Source of the DNA: an uncultured Bacteroidales bacterium
GTDB taxonomy: Bacteria; Bacteroidota; Bacteroidia; Bacteroidales; P3
Direction: 5' to 3'
Assembly: GCA_944320465.1 (NCBI GenBank)
Contig: CALUHO010000002.1
Location: forward strand, 118,782-182,781
DNA: 64,000 nucleotides
Below, piece by piece: positions 55,263 to 63,667 of the stretch. The translations under genes and the position numbers were made by a program. Position 1 is the first letter of the stretch. Each line of letters starts with the position of its first letter. The notes beneath the pieces are model-generated. The model ran no database searches. It was not told where the DNA came from and was given only the letters and a program-made list of their open reading frames with translations.

Positions 55263-56046
55263 AGATCGTTTGCTGCGCGAACGCAAGGCGATACAAGCCT
55301 TGCAGGACGGATATGTCATCAAGGTGAAAGACCTGAGCAAGAAGTTCGGGGACTTCACGGCGGTGGACCACATCAGCTTCGAGGTCAAGAAGGGGGAAAT
55401 CTTCGGTTTCCTCGGCGCCAACGGAGCGGGCAAGACCACGGCCATCCGTATGCTCTGCGGCCTGCACCGGCCCACTTCGGGCAGCGGCATGGTGGCGGGC
55501 TTCGACATCGCCACCCAGCAAGAGGACATCAAGCGGCATATCGGCTACATGAGCCAGAAGTTCGCGCTCTACAACGACCTCAAAGTCTGGGAAAACATTC
55601 GGCTCTTTGCGGGCATTTACGGGATGAGCGATTCGGCCATCGCCAAAAAGACAGACCAGATGCTGAGCCGCTTGGGCTTCATGGCCGAAAAGAACACGAT
55701 GGTGGGCGAGCTGCCATTGGGCTGGAAACAGAAATTAGCGTTCTCGGTGGCGATTTTCCACGAGCCGGAAATCGTGTTCTTAGACGAGCCTACCGGAGGG
55801 GTAGACCCGCTGACGAGACGGCAGTTCTGGGAATTGATTTACGAGGCAGTGAGCCGGGGCATCACGGTCTTCGTGACCACGCATTACATGGACGAGGCCG
55901 AATACTGCAACCGGGTGAGCATGATGGTGGACGGGCGTATCGAGATGCTGGACACGCCCAAGAACCTCCGGACGCACTTCGGGGTGGAGACGATGGAGGA
56001 AGTATTCACGTTGGTGGCACAGCGGGCCACGAGAAGCGACGATTAA
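55252..56046 (+). CDS. ABC transporter ATPase, second subunit (YbhF C-half-like)
   Basis: A 264-residue ATPase with Walker A GANGAGKTTAIRML, Q-loop YMSQKFALYNDL, a degenerate signature LPLGWKQKLAF in place of LSGGQ, Walker B VFLDEPTGGVDP and an intact H-loop VTTHYMDEA. It complements the first ATPase, which has a good signature but no H-loop His. Its ATG lies inside the preceding gene behind AAGGAGGGG, so the two subunits are probably made in equal amounts. Confidence 0.92.
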   Translation: MGIRDRLLRERKAIQALQDGYVIKVKDLSKKFGDFTAVDHISFEVKKGEIFGFLGANGAGKTTAIRMLCGLHRPTSGSGMVAGFDIATQQEDIKRHIGYMSQKFALYNDLKVWENIRLFAGIYGMSDSAIAKKTDQMLSRLGFMAEKNTMVGELPLGWKQKLAFSVAIFHEPEIVFLDEPTGGVDPLTRRQFWELIYEAVSRGITVFVTTHYMDEAEYCNRVSMMVDGRIEMLDTPKNLRTHFGVETMEEVFTLVAQRATRSDD

Positions 56047-56049
56047 ATT

Positions 56050-57156
56050 ATGAAACAGTTTTTCGCTTTTGTGGAAAAAGAGTTCTACCACATCTTCAGG
56101 GACAAGGCGACCATGCTAATCATCTTGCTTATGCCCGTGGTACAGGTACTCATTTTCGGCTTCGCCATCACGACCGACATCCAGAACACGGAAGTGGCGG
56201 TGGTGGATCTTTCCAACACGCCCGACAGCCGGGGCTTGATTGACAAAATCGATGCAGGGACATATTTCCATGTAACGGAGAGGCTGGCGTCTTCGACACA
56301 ACTGGAAAAGCTTTTCAAAAAAGGCGGTATCAAGATAGGATTGATCATTCCTCCGGATTTCAGCGACGACATGGCGGCCGGGCAAAAGACCAAGGTGCAG
56401 TTGGTGACCGATGCCAGCAACCCCAATGAAGCCAGCATCGTGAACGGCTACTTGCAGAACATCATCGGCGCGTATTCATTGGAACGCTATCCGGGCGATG
56501 CGCCGGTAGTCGGCACCAAAGTTGAAACGAGGATGTTGTACAACCCGCAGCTCAAAAGCGCCTATACTTTCGTGCCGGGGGTTATCGGCCTGGTCCTGAT
56601 GCTGATTTGCACGCTGATGACTTCGGTCTCGATTGTCCGGGAGAGGGAATTAGGCACGATGGAGGCTTTGCTGGTGGCACCGTCCAAGCCGATTTATATC
56701 ATCTTTGCCAAGACGGTCCCCTACTTTGCGGTCTCCATCTTCAACTTGCTTGTCATCATCCTCCTTTCGATTTTTGCTTTCGATGTGCCTATCCGGGGGA
56801 GCTTCCTGATGTTCTTCCTGGCCAGCATCACCTATATCTTCACTTCGCTCTGCCTGGGCATCTTCATCTCGACGGTTTCCAAGACGCAGCAAATCGCGAT
56901 GATTATCTCGCTGATGGGGCTGATGCTGCCTACGGTGCTGCTGTCGGGGCTGATGTTCCCTATCGAGAGCATGCCGGCAGTGTTGCAAGGATTGTCGTAC
57001 TTGCTGCCTGCCCGCTGGTTCATCGAAATGGGACGAATCATCATGATCAAGGGCTTGGGATTTGGTTACATCTGGATGCAGTGGACTATCCTGATGGGAA
57101 TGGCGATTTTGTTTTTGGGACTGAGCGTGAAGGGATTCAAGGTTCGATTGACGTAA
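56050..57156 (+). CDS. ABC-2 type permease (YbhS/YbhR-like), first
   Basis: A 368-residue permease. It has an N-terminal EKEFYHIFRDKATM amphipathic segment, TM1 (about 22-42), a periplasmic domain (about 45-170) and five C-terminal helices with SIVRERELGTMEALLVAPSKP and GLMFPIESMPAVLQGLSYLLPARWF. It starts 3 bp after the ATPase stop. It probably forms a heterodimer with the second permease to export a hydrophobic compound. Confidence 0.9.
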   Translation: MKQFFAFVEKEFYHIFRDKATMLIILLMPVVQVLIFGFAITTDIQNTEVAVVDLSNTPDSRGLIDKIDAGTYFHVTERLASSTQLEKLFKKGGIKIGLIIPPDFSDDMAAGQKTKVQLVTDASNPNEASIVNGYLQNIIGAYSLERYPGDAPVVGTKVETRMLYNPQLKSAYTFVPGVIGLVLMLICTLMTSVSIVRERELGTMEALLVAPSKPIYIIFAKTVPYFAVSIFNLLVIILLSIFAFDVPIRGSFLMFFLASITYIFTSLCLGIFISTVSKTQQIAMIISLMGLMLPTVLLSGLMFPIESMPAVLQGLSYLLPARWFIEMGRIIMIKGLGFGYIWMQWTILMGMAILFLGLSVKGFKVRLT

Positions 57157-57166
57157 CGGCGCATGA

Positions 57167-57281
57167 CTGCGGCGTGTGATAACGGGCAATCGGCTGCGTT
57201 GCGCGAGGGATTCAGACTCAGTCACGTACATAACCTCCCCATCGCGGTGCCTTGCATCTTGCCCGTTCTGACACGCCGCAG
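57167..57281. repeat. Family B palindromic element, copy B3
   Basis: CTGCGGCGTGT (57167-57177) and ACACGCCGCAG (57271-57281) form a perfect 11-bp outer stem that continues as GATAACGGGCAATC / GCATCTTGCCCGTTCTG. The core has CAGTCACGTAC but lacks the second GTACG arm. It begins 10 bp after the permease stop and separates the two permease genes. The rest of this 314-bp gap (57282-57470) has no recognisable gene. Confidence 0.82.
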
Positions 57282-57470
57282 GGGATGGCCGTTTCACCAA
57301 AAGCCTGACAAAAAGCCTTTTGTCTCGGATACGGAAGTTTCGGCACGAAGCTCGAAGCAAGACTGCCGCAAGCAAGATCGGGCGGGGCGAGCGGGTGAAG
57401 GAGGATTCCTGCGGGAAAGAAAGATACGGAGGGCTGAAGTGTGTTATAAAGCGATTGGCTCGCAAAAGAA

Positions 57471-58628
57471 ATGAAAAAAATTATGCGGAGAAACCGGGTT
57501 TTGAAATACTTGCTAGAGAAGGAGTTCAAGCAGATGCTGCGCAATCCGATCATGCTGCCGCTGATTATCGCGCTGCCGCTGATCCAGCTGATTCTGTTAC
57601 CGTATGCGGCCACGTATGAAATCCGGAACATCCAGATGGTGGTGGTGGATCATGACCAAAGCAGCGTATCGCGAGCCTTGCAACAGAAAATCGCCTCGTC
57701 GGGATACTTTGAGATTGCTTATCACACAGACACTTACCAGGAGGCTTTGACGCATATCGAAGAGGGAACGGCCAGCATGGTATTGGAAATTCCTGAGAAT
57801 TTTGAACGGGAAATGAATGCGGGGGAAGAGGTGCAGCTGTTTGTGGCGGCTGATGCGGTGGATGGAACCAAGGCGAGCATCGGGACGAATTACCTGAACG
57901 GGATTATCCAGGATTTCTCGATCCGGGAAAGGGAGGAACTGGCCCTGAAATCGCCGGTGGCGGTGGTTCAGAGGGAGTTGCCGGCGCAGATAGAGGCGAT
58001 ACCGGTGTTCCGTTTCAATCCCGGGTTGGACTACAAGACATACATGGTGCCGGGCATCTTGGCGCTTCTGCTGACCTTGGTGGGCGGGATTCTGGCGGCG
58101 CTGAACATTTCGGGCGAACGGGAATTAGGCACGTTGGAGCAAATCAATGTGAGCCCGGTGCGTAAGGTGGATTACCTTTTGGGCAAGCTGATTCCGTTCT
58201 GGATCATGGGCTTGGTGATTATCTGTTTCGGGCTGGGTATTGCCTGGCTGCTGTACGGCATTGTGCCTAAGGGCAGTTTCTGGACGCTGATTGTGTTCGC
58301 GACGATTTACAACATGGGGTTTATCGGTTTCGGGCTGTTTATCTCGTCGGTGTCAAAAAGCCAGCAGCAGGCCATGTTCATTGCGTTTTTCTTCTTACTG
58401 ATTTTCTTTTTGATGGGCGGGCTTTTCACGCCGGTGAGCAGTATGCCGCGCTGGGCGCAGTACATCACTTACTTGAATCCGACGGCTTACTTGATCGATG
58501 CCATGCGACTTATCATCCTCAAAGGCAGCGGCTTTGCCGACCTTTGGGATCAGTTCTGGGCCACGCTGAGCTTTGCGGTGTTTTTTAATGGGTTGGCGTT
58601 GCTGACTTTCCGCAAGACTGCCAATTAA
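57471..58628 (+). CDS. ABC-2 type permease (YbhR-like), second
   Basis: A 385-residue permease with RVLKYLLEKEFKQMLRNPIM, TM1 (about 27-47), a periplasmic domain and C-terminal helices with NISGERELGTLEQINVSPV, GLFISSVSKSQQQAMFIAFF and FTPVSSMPRWAQYITYLNPTAYLID. It pairs with the first permease. Unlike the four preceding genes, which are tightly packed, it lies 314 bp downstream because element B3 intervenes. Confidence 0.9.
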   Translation: MKKIMRRNRVLKYLLEKEFKQMLRNPIMLPLIIALPLIQLILLPYAATYEIRNIQMVVVDHDQSSVSRALQQKIASSGYFEIAYHTDTYQEALTHIEEGTASMVLEIPENFEREMNAGEEVQLFVAADAVDGTKASIGTNYLNGIIQDFSIREREELALKSPVAVVQRELPAQIEAIPVFRFNPGLDYKTYMVPGILALLLTLVGGILAALNISGERELGTLEQINVSPVRKVDYLLGKLIPFWIMGLVIICFGLGIAWLLYGIVPKGSFWTLIVFATIYNMGFIGFGLFISSVSKSQQQAMFIAFFFLLIFFLMGGLFTPVSSMPRWAQYITYLNPTAYLIDAMRLIILKGSGFADLWDQFWATLSFAVFFNGLALLTFRKTAN

Positions 58629-58638
58629 TTAAAAGCGT

Positions 58639-58744
58639 TTTAAGGGGCAATCCGCTGCGTTGCGCGAGGGATTCGGTCTCGGTCACGTACACAATACGTT
58701 TCCTCGTCCTCACCCTCGCGACGCCTTGCATCTTGCCCCTTAAA
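58639..58744. repeat. Family B palindromic element, copy B4
   Basis: TTTAAGGGGCAA (58639-58650) and TTGCCCCTTAAA (58733-58744) form the outer stem, a sequence quite different from B1-B3 at its tip yet complementary. Inside, TTGCGCGAGGG pairs with CCCTCGCGACG, and the core has GGTCACGTAC-ACA-ATACGTTTCC. The right end runs directly into element A3. It starts 10 bp after the permease stop. Confidence 0.82.
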
Positions 58745-58939
58745 CCCAAATCGGTCATTAGACTTTGGGGAGATTGCCCGCTTGTGTCATGCAGCATGCT
58801 TCTCGCCTAGCCGAAGGCGTAGCGGGCTACGTCGAGGCGTAGCGAGAATCAGGATGCGGACAGAGGCGGGCAAGATGCCCGAAAGCCTCACTTTCCCAAT
58901 CAAAAACGGACTCGGCGTGTCTAATGACCGATTTGGGTT
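58743..58939 (+). repeat. Family A palindromic element, copy A3
   Basis: A 197-bp copy with both 20-bp termini intact and nearly identical to A5. Its left end overlaps the right end of B4, and its right end overlaps TTTAAACAGCTTC (58938-58950), the terminus of family C. Three element types therefore abut here within 310 bp, filling most of the 58629-59069 gap between convergent genes. Confidence 0.9.
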
Positions 58940-58950
58940 TAAACAGCTTC
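58938..58950 (+). repeat. Solo terminus of family C
   Basis: TTTAAACAGCTTC equals the right terminal repeat of element C at 63594-63606. No left terminus is visible nearby, so this is either a relic of a C element or a chance match extended by A3. Confidence 0.4.
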
Positions 58951-58989
58951 TAAGCTTGACACAGTTCAGTCTTACACTATCCAAAATCA

Positions 58990-59030
58990 AAAGAGATGTG
59001 CTTGATTTCGCAACCTCGGCACATCTCTTT
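58990..59030 (-). terminator. Terminator of the small lipoprotein gene
   Basis: AAAGAGATGTGC (58990-59001) and GCACATCTCTTT (59019-59030) form a perfect 12-bp stem with T-rich tracts on both sides. It lies 40 bp past the lipoprotein stop and may work in both directions. Confidence 0.78.
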
Positions 59031-59069
59031 CCTTTTTCCCTGCCATGCAAGGCAGGTTTCTATCGATTA

Positions 59070-59504
59070 TCAGTCACCCAACGCAGGAGCAGCATCGTAA
59101 AACACATCTATTTTTTCCGAAGCCAACTCGCAATCATCGTCCACACGAATCAAAGTGTATGTGATATAACCTTCCACATGCTGCAAACCTGCCTGCCGGT
59201 AATAACCATGCAAAACACCTTCATTGAATTCCGAAACATCTTCGCGAAAGTCTCGCAAGGCTTCCTCGTCGTTCTGCTGAGCCGCCTTGTCAGAAGTCAT
59301 GGCATCGTTATCTATCGTTTCCGATTCCCCCCAGCCAAGATCCTGCGTAAGATAGGTAGTCGTCACCATGGCCACTGCACCATCCTCACGCACATTGGTG
59401 ACATCAAATCTGAAATTGTACAAGGTATGGACTTCCTTCTCGCAGGAAGAGAACACGAACAGGCCAGCCACGGCCAACAAGAGGGCAAAAATCCTTGTCT
59501 TCAT
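59070..59504 (-). CDS. Small lipoprotein of unknown function
   Basis: A 144-residue protein with signal peptide MKTRIFALLLAVAGLFVFSSC (lipobox VFSSC, Cys at 21). The mature part is acidic, with an N-terminal beta-rich segment (LYNFRFDVTNVREDGAVAMVTTTYL), a charged helical region (EEALRDFREDVSEFNEG) and a final beta segment (GYITYTLIRVDDDCELASEK). I recognise no named domain. It is monocistronic, with its own terminator. Confidence 0.7.
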   Translation of the reverse strand: MKTRIFALLLAVAGLFVFSSCEKEVHTLYNFRFDVTNVREDGAVAMVTTTYLTQDLGWGESETIDNDAMTSDKAAQQNDEEALRDFREDVSEFNEGVLHGYYRQAGLQHVEGYITYTLIRVDDDCELASEKIDVFYDAAPALGD

Positions 59505-59659
59505 CTTTATAGGGTTTTATTGGTTAACAGATTCTAAAAGCAACTATCGCATGCAGCCGAAATGAAACCCGATATACTTTTGCACGCCAGCCCAAACAAA
59601 ACTTCTGCAGCATTTCCAATTGCAAAGATGGCACAATAATTCTCTAAGGAAATCAAAAT

Positions 59660-60430
59660 TCACGGAATAAACCCAAATCGGTCATTAGACTTTGGGTTAA
59701 ACACGGCCAACCGTCTGCCAAGACGAAGAACCGAGGAACGGGACATGGCTCCGGGATTGATGCCGGCTTCGCCTTCGGGAACAGGAGCGGAATGCTGCTT
59801 GAAATAATCTTCCCAAGCGGGTAAAACCTGCCCCGTGGAATCGCAGAAAGTCATCACATTGAGCGGGAAAACCTCTTTCCCGTGGTTGGCATCCTTCAAA
59901 ATCTGATAGATAAATTCCGAACAATAATACCGGTCATCGCCCAAGACATAGGCATAATCGTAAGACTTGCCAAGATGGCCCAAACCAATCCGCAGGGCTC
60001 CGGGAATCAGTTGGCGGTATTCAGGCTTCAAGCGAGCCAGCACCGAGACAGGCGGGCAGGAATCGGTTTCGGGATACAAGAATTCCCGGAGCGGAGTCAA
60101 GGCCACGCAAGGCACGGTGGCCTCCAAAACATAGGCCTCACCCCCTTGGATGCAAACCATGCCCACATGCGTGAAATCATAATCTTCCGCACTGGAAGTC
60201 ACGCTCTTGATAGCATTTTCGGTATTCCCGCCGCAGGCTTCCTGAAAAATCAAGTCGCCGTTACGAAGACGCATTCCATGACAAGAATATACTCTTTGAG
60301 CCGTTGCCTGACTATCCAAGCCCAAACAAAAACACCCTGCCAGCAAAGCGCAAAACGCAGTTCTGGCAAGGTGTCCTTTCTTACGTTTGGCCGAAACATG
60401 AATCCTCTTCGGCAAAACCTTGCAACTCAT
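59660..60430 (-). CDS. YiiX/YebB-like permuted papain-fold (NlpC/P60-like) protein
   Basis: I chose MSCKVLPKRIHVSAKRKKG at 60430 as start (256 residues), giving a basic N-terminus and signal peptide (ARTAFCALLAGCFCLGLDSQATAQ). The fold motifs are RNGDLIFQEA, the catalytic His in DFTHVGMV (near 88), VLEATVP, and the catalytic Cys in DRYYCSEFIYQIL. Such proteins are peptidases, amidases or lipid hydrolases; this one should be periplasmic. Its C-terminal residues NPKSNDRFGFIP are encoded by the family A fragment at 59670-59698. The start lies 15 bp after the DUF3127 stop. Confidence 0.8.
   Translation of the reverse strand: MSCKVLPKRIHVSAKRKKGHLARTAFCALLAGCFCLGLDSQATAQRVYSCHGMRLRNGDLIFQEACGGNTENAIKSVTSSAEDYDFTHVGMVCIQGGEAYVLEATVPCVALTPLREFLYPETDSCPPVSVLARLKPEYRQLIPGALRIGLGHLGKSYDYAYVLGDDRYYCSEFIYQILKDANHGKEVFPLNVMTFCDSTGQVLPAWEDYFKQHSAPVPEGEAGINPGAMSRSSVLRLGRRLAVFNPKSNDRFGFIP
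59670..59698 (-). repeat. Family A terminal fragment (A4) inside a coding region
   Basis: AACCCAAATCGGTCATTAGA followed by CTTTGGGTT, i.e. one end of family A, with AACCCAAA and TTTGGGTT inverted within 29 bp. It supplies part of the last codons of the papain-fold gene; the stop TAA follows 10 bp further on. Confidence 0.8.
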
Positions 60431-60444
60431 GATGTCCTGCAAGC

Positions 60445-60897
60445 TTAGAATGGAAGGTCGTCGGCCGCATCCCCTCCTGCCGGAGCATTCGGGAATTCCG
60501 GCATCTGGGCGGCAGGCTGCTGGGGCATTCCCGCCGGAGCAGCATACGGCTGAGCGGCCGGAGCTTGATACCCGGCCTGCGGAGCCTGATAGGCTTGAGC
60601 GGACATCCCCGGAACCGCACCCGGAGCAGTCGGCAAGGTGATTCTCCACGGACGCACATCGGTGTACCAGCGGCCGTTGTATTCCCGGCTTTCCAAATCG
60701 AAGGCCACCGTCAACACATTGCCCACCTGCATGATGCTGGGATCCTGGATGGCACGATCACCCCATACCGAAACGCAAATCTTGCGGGGATACTGGCTTT
60801 CGGTTTCAAATATGAATTCCTGACGCTTCCAAGGGCCGTTCTTGCCCTCGCCCGTCACCGGTTCGTTAATCTGGATCAATTTTGCTGTAAATTCCAT
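60445..60897 (-). CDS. DUF3127 OB-fold-like protein with SSB-type C-terminal tail
   Basis: A 150-residue protein. Residues 1-95 (GKNGPWKRQEFIFETESQYP, KICVSVWGDRAI, GNVLTVAFDLESREYNGRWY) match the Bacteroidota DUF3127 family, whose layout recalls the OB fold of single-strand DNA-binding proteins. A Pro/Gln/Ala/Gly-rich linker (about 95-140) leads to the acidic tip DAADDLPF, very close to the SSB tail that binds DNA repair enzymes. It lies between topB and the papain-fold gene on the same strand. A DNA-binding role is an inference. Confidence 0.75.
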   Translation of the reverse strand: MEFTAKLIQINEPVTGEGKNGPWKRQEFIFETESQYPRKICVSVWGDRAIQDPSIMQVGNVLTVAFDLESREYNGRWYTDVRPWRITLPTAPGAVPGMSAQAYQAPQAGYQAPAAQPYAAPAGMPQQPAAQMPEFPNAPAGGDAADDLPF

Positions 60898-60982
60898 ATC
60901 GCGTATAATTTTTATCTCTCCAAAAGAGCTGCGAAATTACGAAAGTGCAAAGAAATTTTCCCTGCCCCTTGACAAGAATCTA

Positions 60983-63007
60983 TTAACATCCGCCTGTCGT
61001 CTCGCCTATCTCGGTCCTGCGAGCCGCCTTCACTTCCTCCACCACCCCGCAGACCATCTGTTTCAACTGCACCATGAACTGGGAGGCAGAGTATTTCCCA
61101 TCGGCTATTTCCCGGAGTTTCTTCTCCCATTGCCCGGTCAGTTCTGCCGACTTGAGCAAGCGGTTCTGTATCGTCTCGATCAGTTTTATCCCCGTCGACG
61201 TAGGCAGAATCCGCTTCTTGTCCTTATAGACATACTTGCGCTTGAGCAAGGTCTCTATAATCGCCGCCCGGGTGGAAGGCCTCCCTATCCCGTTGGCTTT
61301 CATCAAATCGCGCAGTTCCTCATCGTCCACGTTCTTGCCAGCCGTCTCCATCGCCTTGAGCAAATCGCCCTCGCTCATGTACTTGGGAGGCTGGGTCTGC
61401 TTCTGGACAATTTCCGGCTTATGCGGCCCTTTCTCGCCCACCTTGTATTCCGGTAGCACGTTTTCCTGATTTTCCTTCTCCTCTTCCCCTTGCTGCGCCT
61501 TGGAAGGGAACACCACCCGCCAGCCGGGTTCTGTTATCACCTTACCGGTAGCCTTGAATTGTATCAGCGTGTCTTTCTTCTTTTTATCTTTCCCCTCCAG
61601 GCTAGTTTCCCCGCTTTTTTCGTGCGATGCCAAAGCAGACTGATTGCCACCTGCTGAAACCGCCGCCTCAACATCCTCCGGGCTTTCCCCCACTTCCGGC
61701 ATCGCACGCTCCAAGCTTTCCGCAGCATTCCCTTGAAGCCCGGCATCCGCATCGGGCAACCTGCCCGCCATTCCGCCCAAGTCCACTTGCGCCATCACCG
61801 TCGTGTTGGCATACTCGCAATCGGGATAAAACACCGCGATGAAACGGCGGATTACCATGTCCAACACCAATTTCTCGTTCCGGTTCAGCGTGGCAGCAGC
61901 CCCGAACTCCCCGGTGGGAATAATGGCATGATGGTCGGTTATCTTCTTGTCGTTAAATATCTTGCTGCTTTTGCGCAAGCTTTTCTGCGCCAATAAAGGA
62001 GCGGTCAAATCAGCGTACGGGCTTAGTCCGCGCAACATCCCCGGCACTTTGGGATAAATGTCGTTGGGAAGGAAGTTGGTATCGACGCGAGGATAGGTAG
62101 TCAGTTTCTTTTCGTAAAGGTTCTGAATGATTTGCAATGTCTCATCGGCCGAGAAGCCGAACTTTTTGTTGCATTCCACCTGCAAAAGGGTCAAATCGAA
62201 GAGCTTGGGCGGATGCTCCTTGGCCTTTTTCTTTTCCACCTTGGTAATTTCCAAGGGTTTGTCCGCCACTTGCCGACAAAGCTCCTTGGCGGCCTCTTCC
62301 GTGGCGATCCTGCCTTTGGTACTTTGGAACTGGCCTCCCCGGTAGAGGGTGCGGAGTTCCCAGAATTTTTCCGGCTTGAAATTCTCTATCGCCTTCTGGC
62401 GTTCCACCAAGATAGCCAAAGTCGGAGTCTGGACACGGCCTACCGACAAAACCTGACCAGGGATGCCGAATTTGAGAGTGTAGGCGCGGCTGGCGTTCAT
62501 CCCCAGCAGCCAGTCGCCGATGGCCCGCACCGAACCGGCGGCATAGAGGTTGTCGAAATCGGATGCGGGATAGAGCTTGGCAAAGCCTTCCTTGATGGCT
62601 TCTTCGGTCAAAGAGGATATCCAAAGGCGTTTCACCGGCACTTTGCAGCCGGCTTTCTGCATGACCCATCGCTGGATCACCTCCCCTTCCTGCCCGGCAT
62701 CGCCGCAGTTGATCACTTCCTCGCACTGGGACATCAGGTCGCTCAGAATCTGGAACTGGTTCATGCTGCCTTTTTCCGGAATCAGCTTCAGCTTGAAAGT
62801 CGGGGGGATCATCGGCAGCACTTCCATCCGCCATCGTTTCCATTCGGGGGTGTAGTCGTCGGGCTCGAAAAGGGTGCAGAGATGGCCGAAGGTCCACGAC
62901 ACCCAGTAGCCGTTGCCTTCCATATAGCCGTTCTTGGCGGTCGTGGCCCCGATTACACGCGCTATCTCCCTGCCCACGCTGGGCTTTTCGGCTATACAGA
63001 GTTTCAT
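60983..63007 (-). CDS. topB: DNA topoisomerase III
   Basis: A 674-residue type IA topoisomerase. Toprim domain: KLCIAEKPSVGREIARVIG and the metal-binding CGDAGQEGEVIQRW (101-114; canonical forms have Arg where Gln is). SVRAIGDWLLGMNASRAYTL and SVGRVQTPTLAILVERQ lie in the gate domain, and the active Tyr is in KLTTYPRVDTNFLP. A low-complexity insertion (about 430-500, ending KDKKKKDTLIQ) interrupts the C-terminal half before GIGRPSTRAAIIETL. There is no zinc-finger tail. It decatenates single-stranded DNA links. Confidence 0.93.
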   Translation of the reverse strand: MKLCIAEKPSVGREIARVIGATTAKNGYMEGNGYWVSWTFGHLCTLFEPDDYTPEWKRWRMEVLPMIPPTFKLKLIPEKGSMNQFQILSDLMSQCEEVINCGDAGQEGEVIQRWVMQKAGCKVPVKRLWISSLTEEAIKEGFAKLYPASDFDNLYAAGSVRAIGDWLLGMNASRAYTLKFGIPGQVLSVGRVQTPTLAILVERQKAIENFKPEKFWELRTLYRGGQFQSTKGRIATEEAAKELCRQVADKPLEITKVEKKKAKEHPPKLFDLTLLQVECNKKFGFSADETLQIIQNLYEKKLTTYPRVDTNFLPNDIYPKVPGMLRGLSPYADLTAPLLAQKSLRKSSKIFNDKKITDHHAIIPTGEFGAAATLNRNEKLVLDMVIRRFIAVFYPDCEYANTTVMAQVDLGGMAGRLPDADAGLQGNAAESLERAMPEVGESPEDVEAAVSAGGNQSALASHEKSGETSLEGKDKKKKDTLIQFKATGKVITEPGWRVVFPSKAQQGEEEKENQENVLPEYKVGEKGPHKPEIVQKQTQPPKYMSEGDLLKAMETAGKNVDDEELRDLMKANGIGRPSTRAAIIETLLKRKYVYKDKKRILPTSTGIKLIETIQNRLLKSAELTGQWEKKLREIADGKYSASQFMVQLKQMVCGVVEEVKAARRTEIGETTGGC

Positions 63008-63112
63008 TTCCTTAGCTTGCTTTACCTATCGATACCCTTTACGGCATAGAGCAGCAAAAATACAAAAACCTCCCCGATTCCCGGAAAAACCGTAATATTG
63101 GAACCCGCAGAT

Positions 63113-63393
63113 GGCGGTGTGTCATAATGAGCAATCGGCTTCGTTGCTTTGGTTTCACCGAAAACAGGCTGCACCTCGGCCAAACTCGAACCTATCGGCT
63201 GGGTTTGGCTCTCGGTTTGCACTGTTTTTCGAGTCTCGGACTCAGTCACGAACCGCAGTGCAAGCCGAATGCAGAGGGCATGTCTGCTTGCACTATGCTG
63301 AGGCGCAGCCTGCGTTCGCTGCGGAGCAGCAACAGTACGCTCCTTCGTTCTCGCTCTCTACGCCTTGCATCTTACTCACTCTGACACACCGCC
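63113..63393. repeat. Family B palindromic element, copy B5 (long form)
   Basis: The same outer arms as B2 (GGCGGTGTGTCATAATGAGC ... GACACACCGCC). The inner CCTCGG...CTCGG hairpin differs from B2 but stays paired (GCCAAAC with GTTTGGC). In the core, about 85 bp with a GTGCAAGC/GCTTGCAC hairpin (63258-63340) replaces the short loop of GTCACGTAC-GTACGCTCC. It lies upstream of topB. Confidence 0.8.
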
Positions 63394-63402
63394 TGAGATT
63401 TA

Positions 63403-63606
63403 GAAGCTGTTTAAAATTTTTTACAATCCTGAAAAGGCTGGATTTTCAGGAACCGGGTTCAGGATTTTGTTTGCCCATCGGGGGCTATTTCGGGTCTGGC
63501 TTGCGTTTTTCACGTCAGATAGCTTGGCTATCCTCCTTTGAAAAACGCGGCGCCATTCCTCGAAATCCCCTCCCGATGGCCTAAACAAATAAATTTAAAC
63601 AGCTTC
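63403..63606. mobile_element. Family C element, MITE-like, with TTA target duplication
   Basis: A 204-bp non-coding element bounded by GAAGCTGTTTAAA (63403-63415) and TTTAAACAGCTTC (63594-63606), flanked by TTA (63400-63402) and TTA (63607-63609). The interrupted flank GAGATTTA|TTTCAAATCCC is intact at 24864-24882 beside B2. The interior is an imperfect palindrome (GCCCATCGGG with TCCCGATGGC; GCGTTTTTC with GAAAAACGC; centre GATAGC/GCTATC). It encodes no transposase, so it would need one in trans. Confidence 0.85.
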
Positions 63607-63667
63607 TTATTTCAAATCCCTATTTTGATACACCCTCATCTTTCTCCTAAGCTGCATTTTCTACTTG

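Noticed and set aside
57282..57470. Short plus-strand reading frame between the two permease genes
   Set aside because: It starts in element B3, has biased composition and no recognisable motif.
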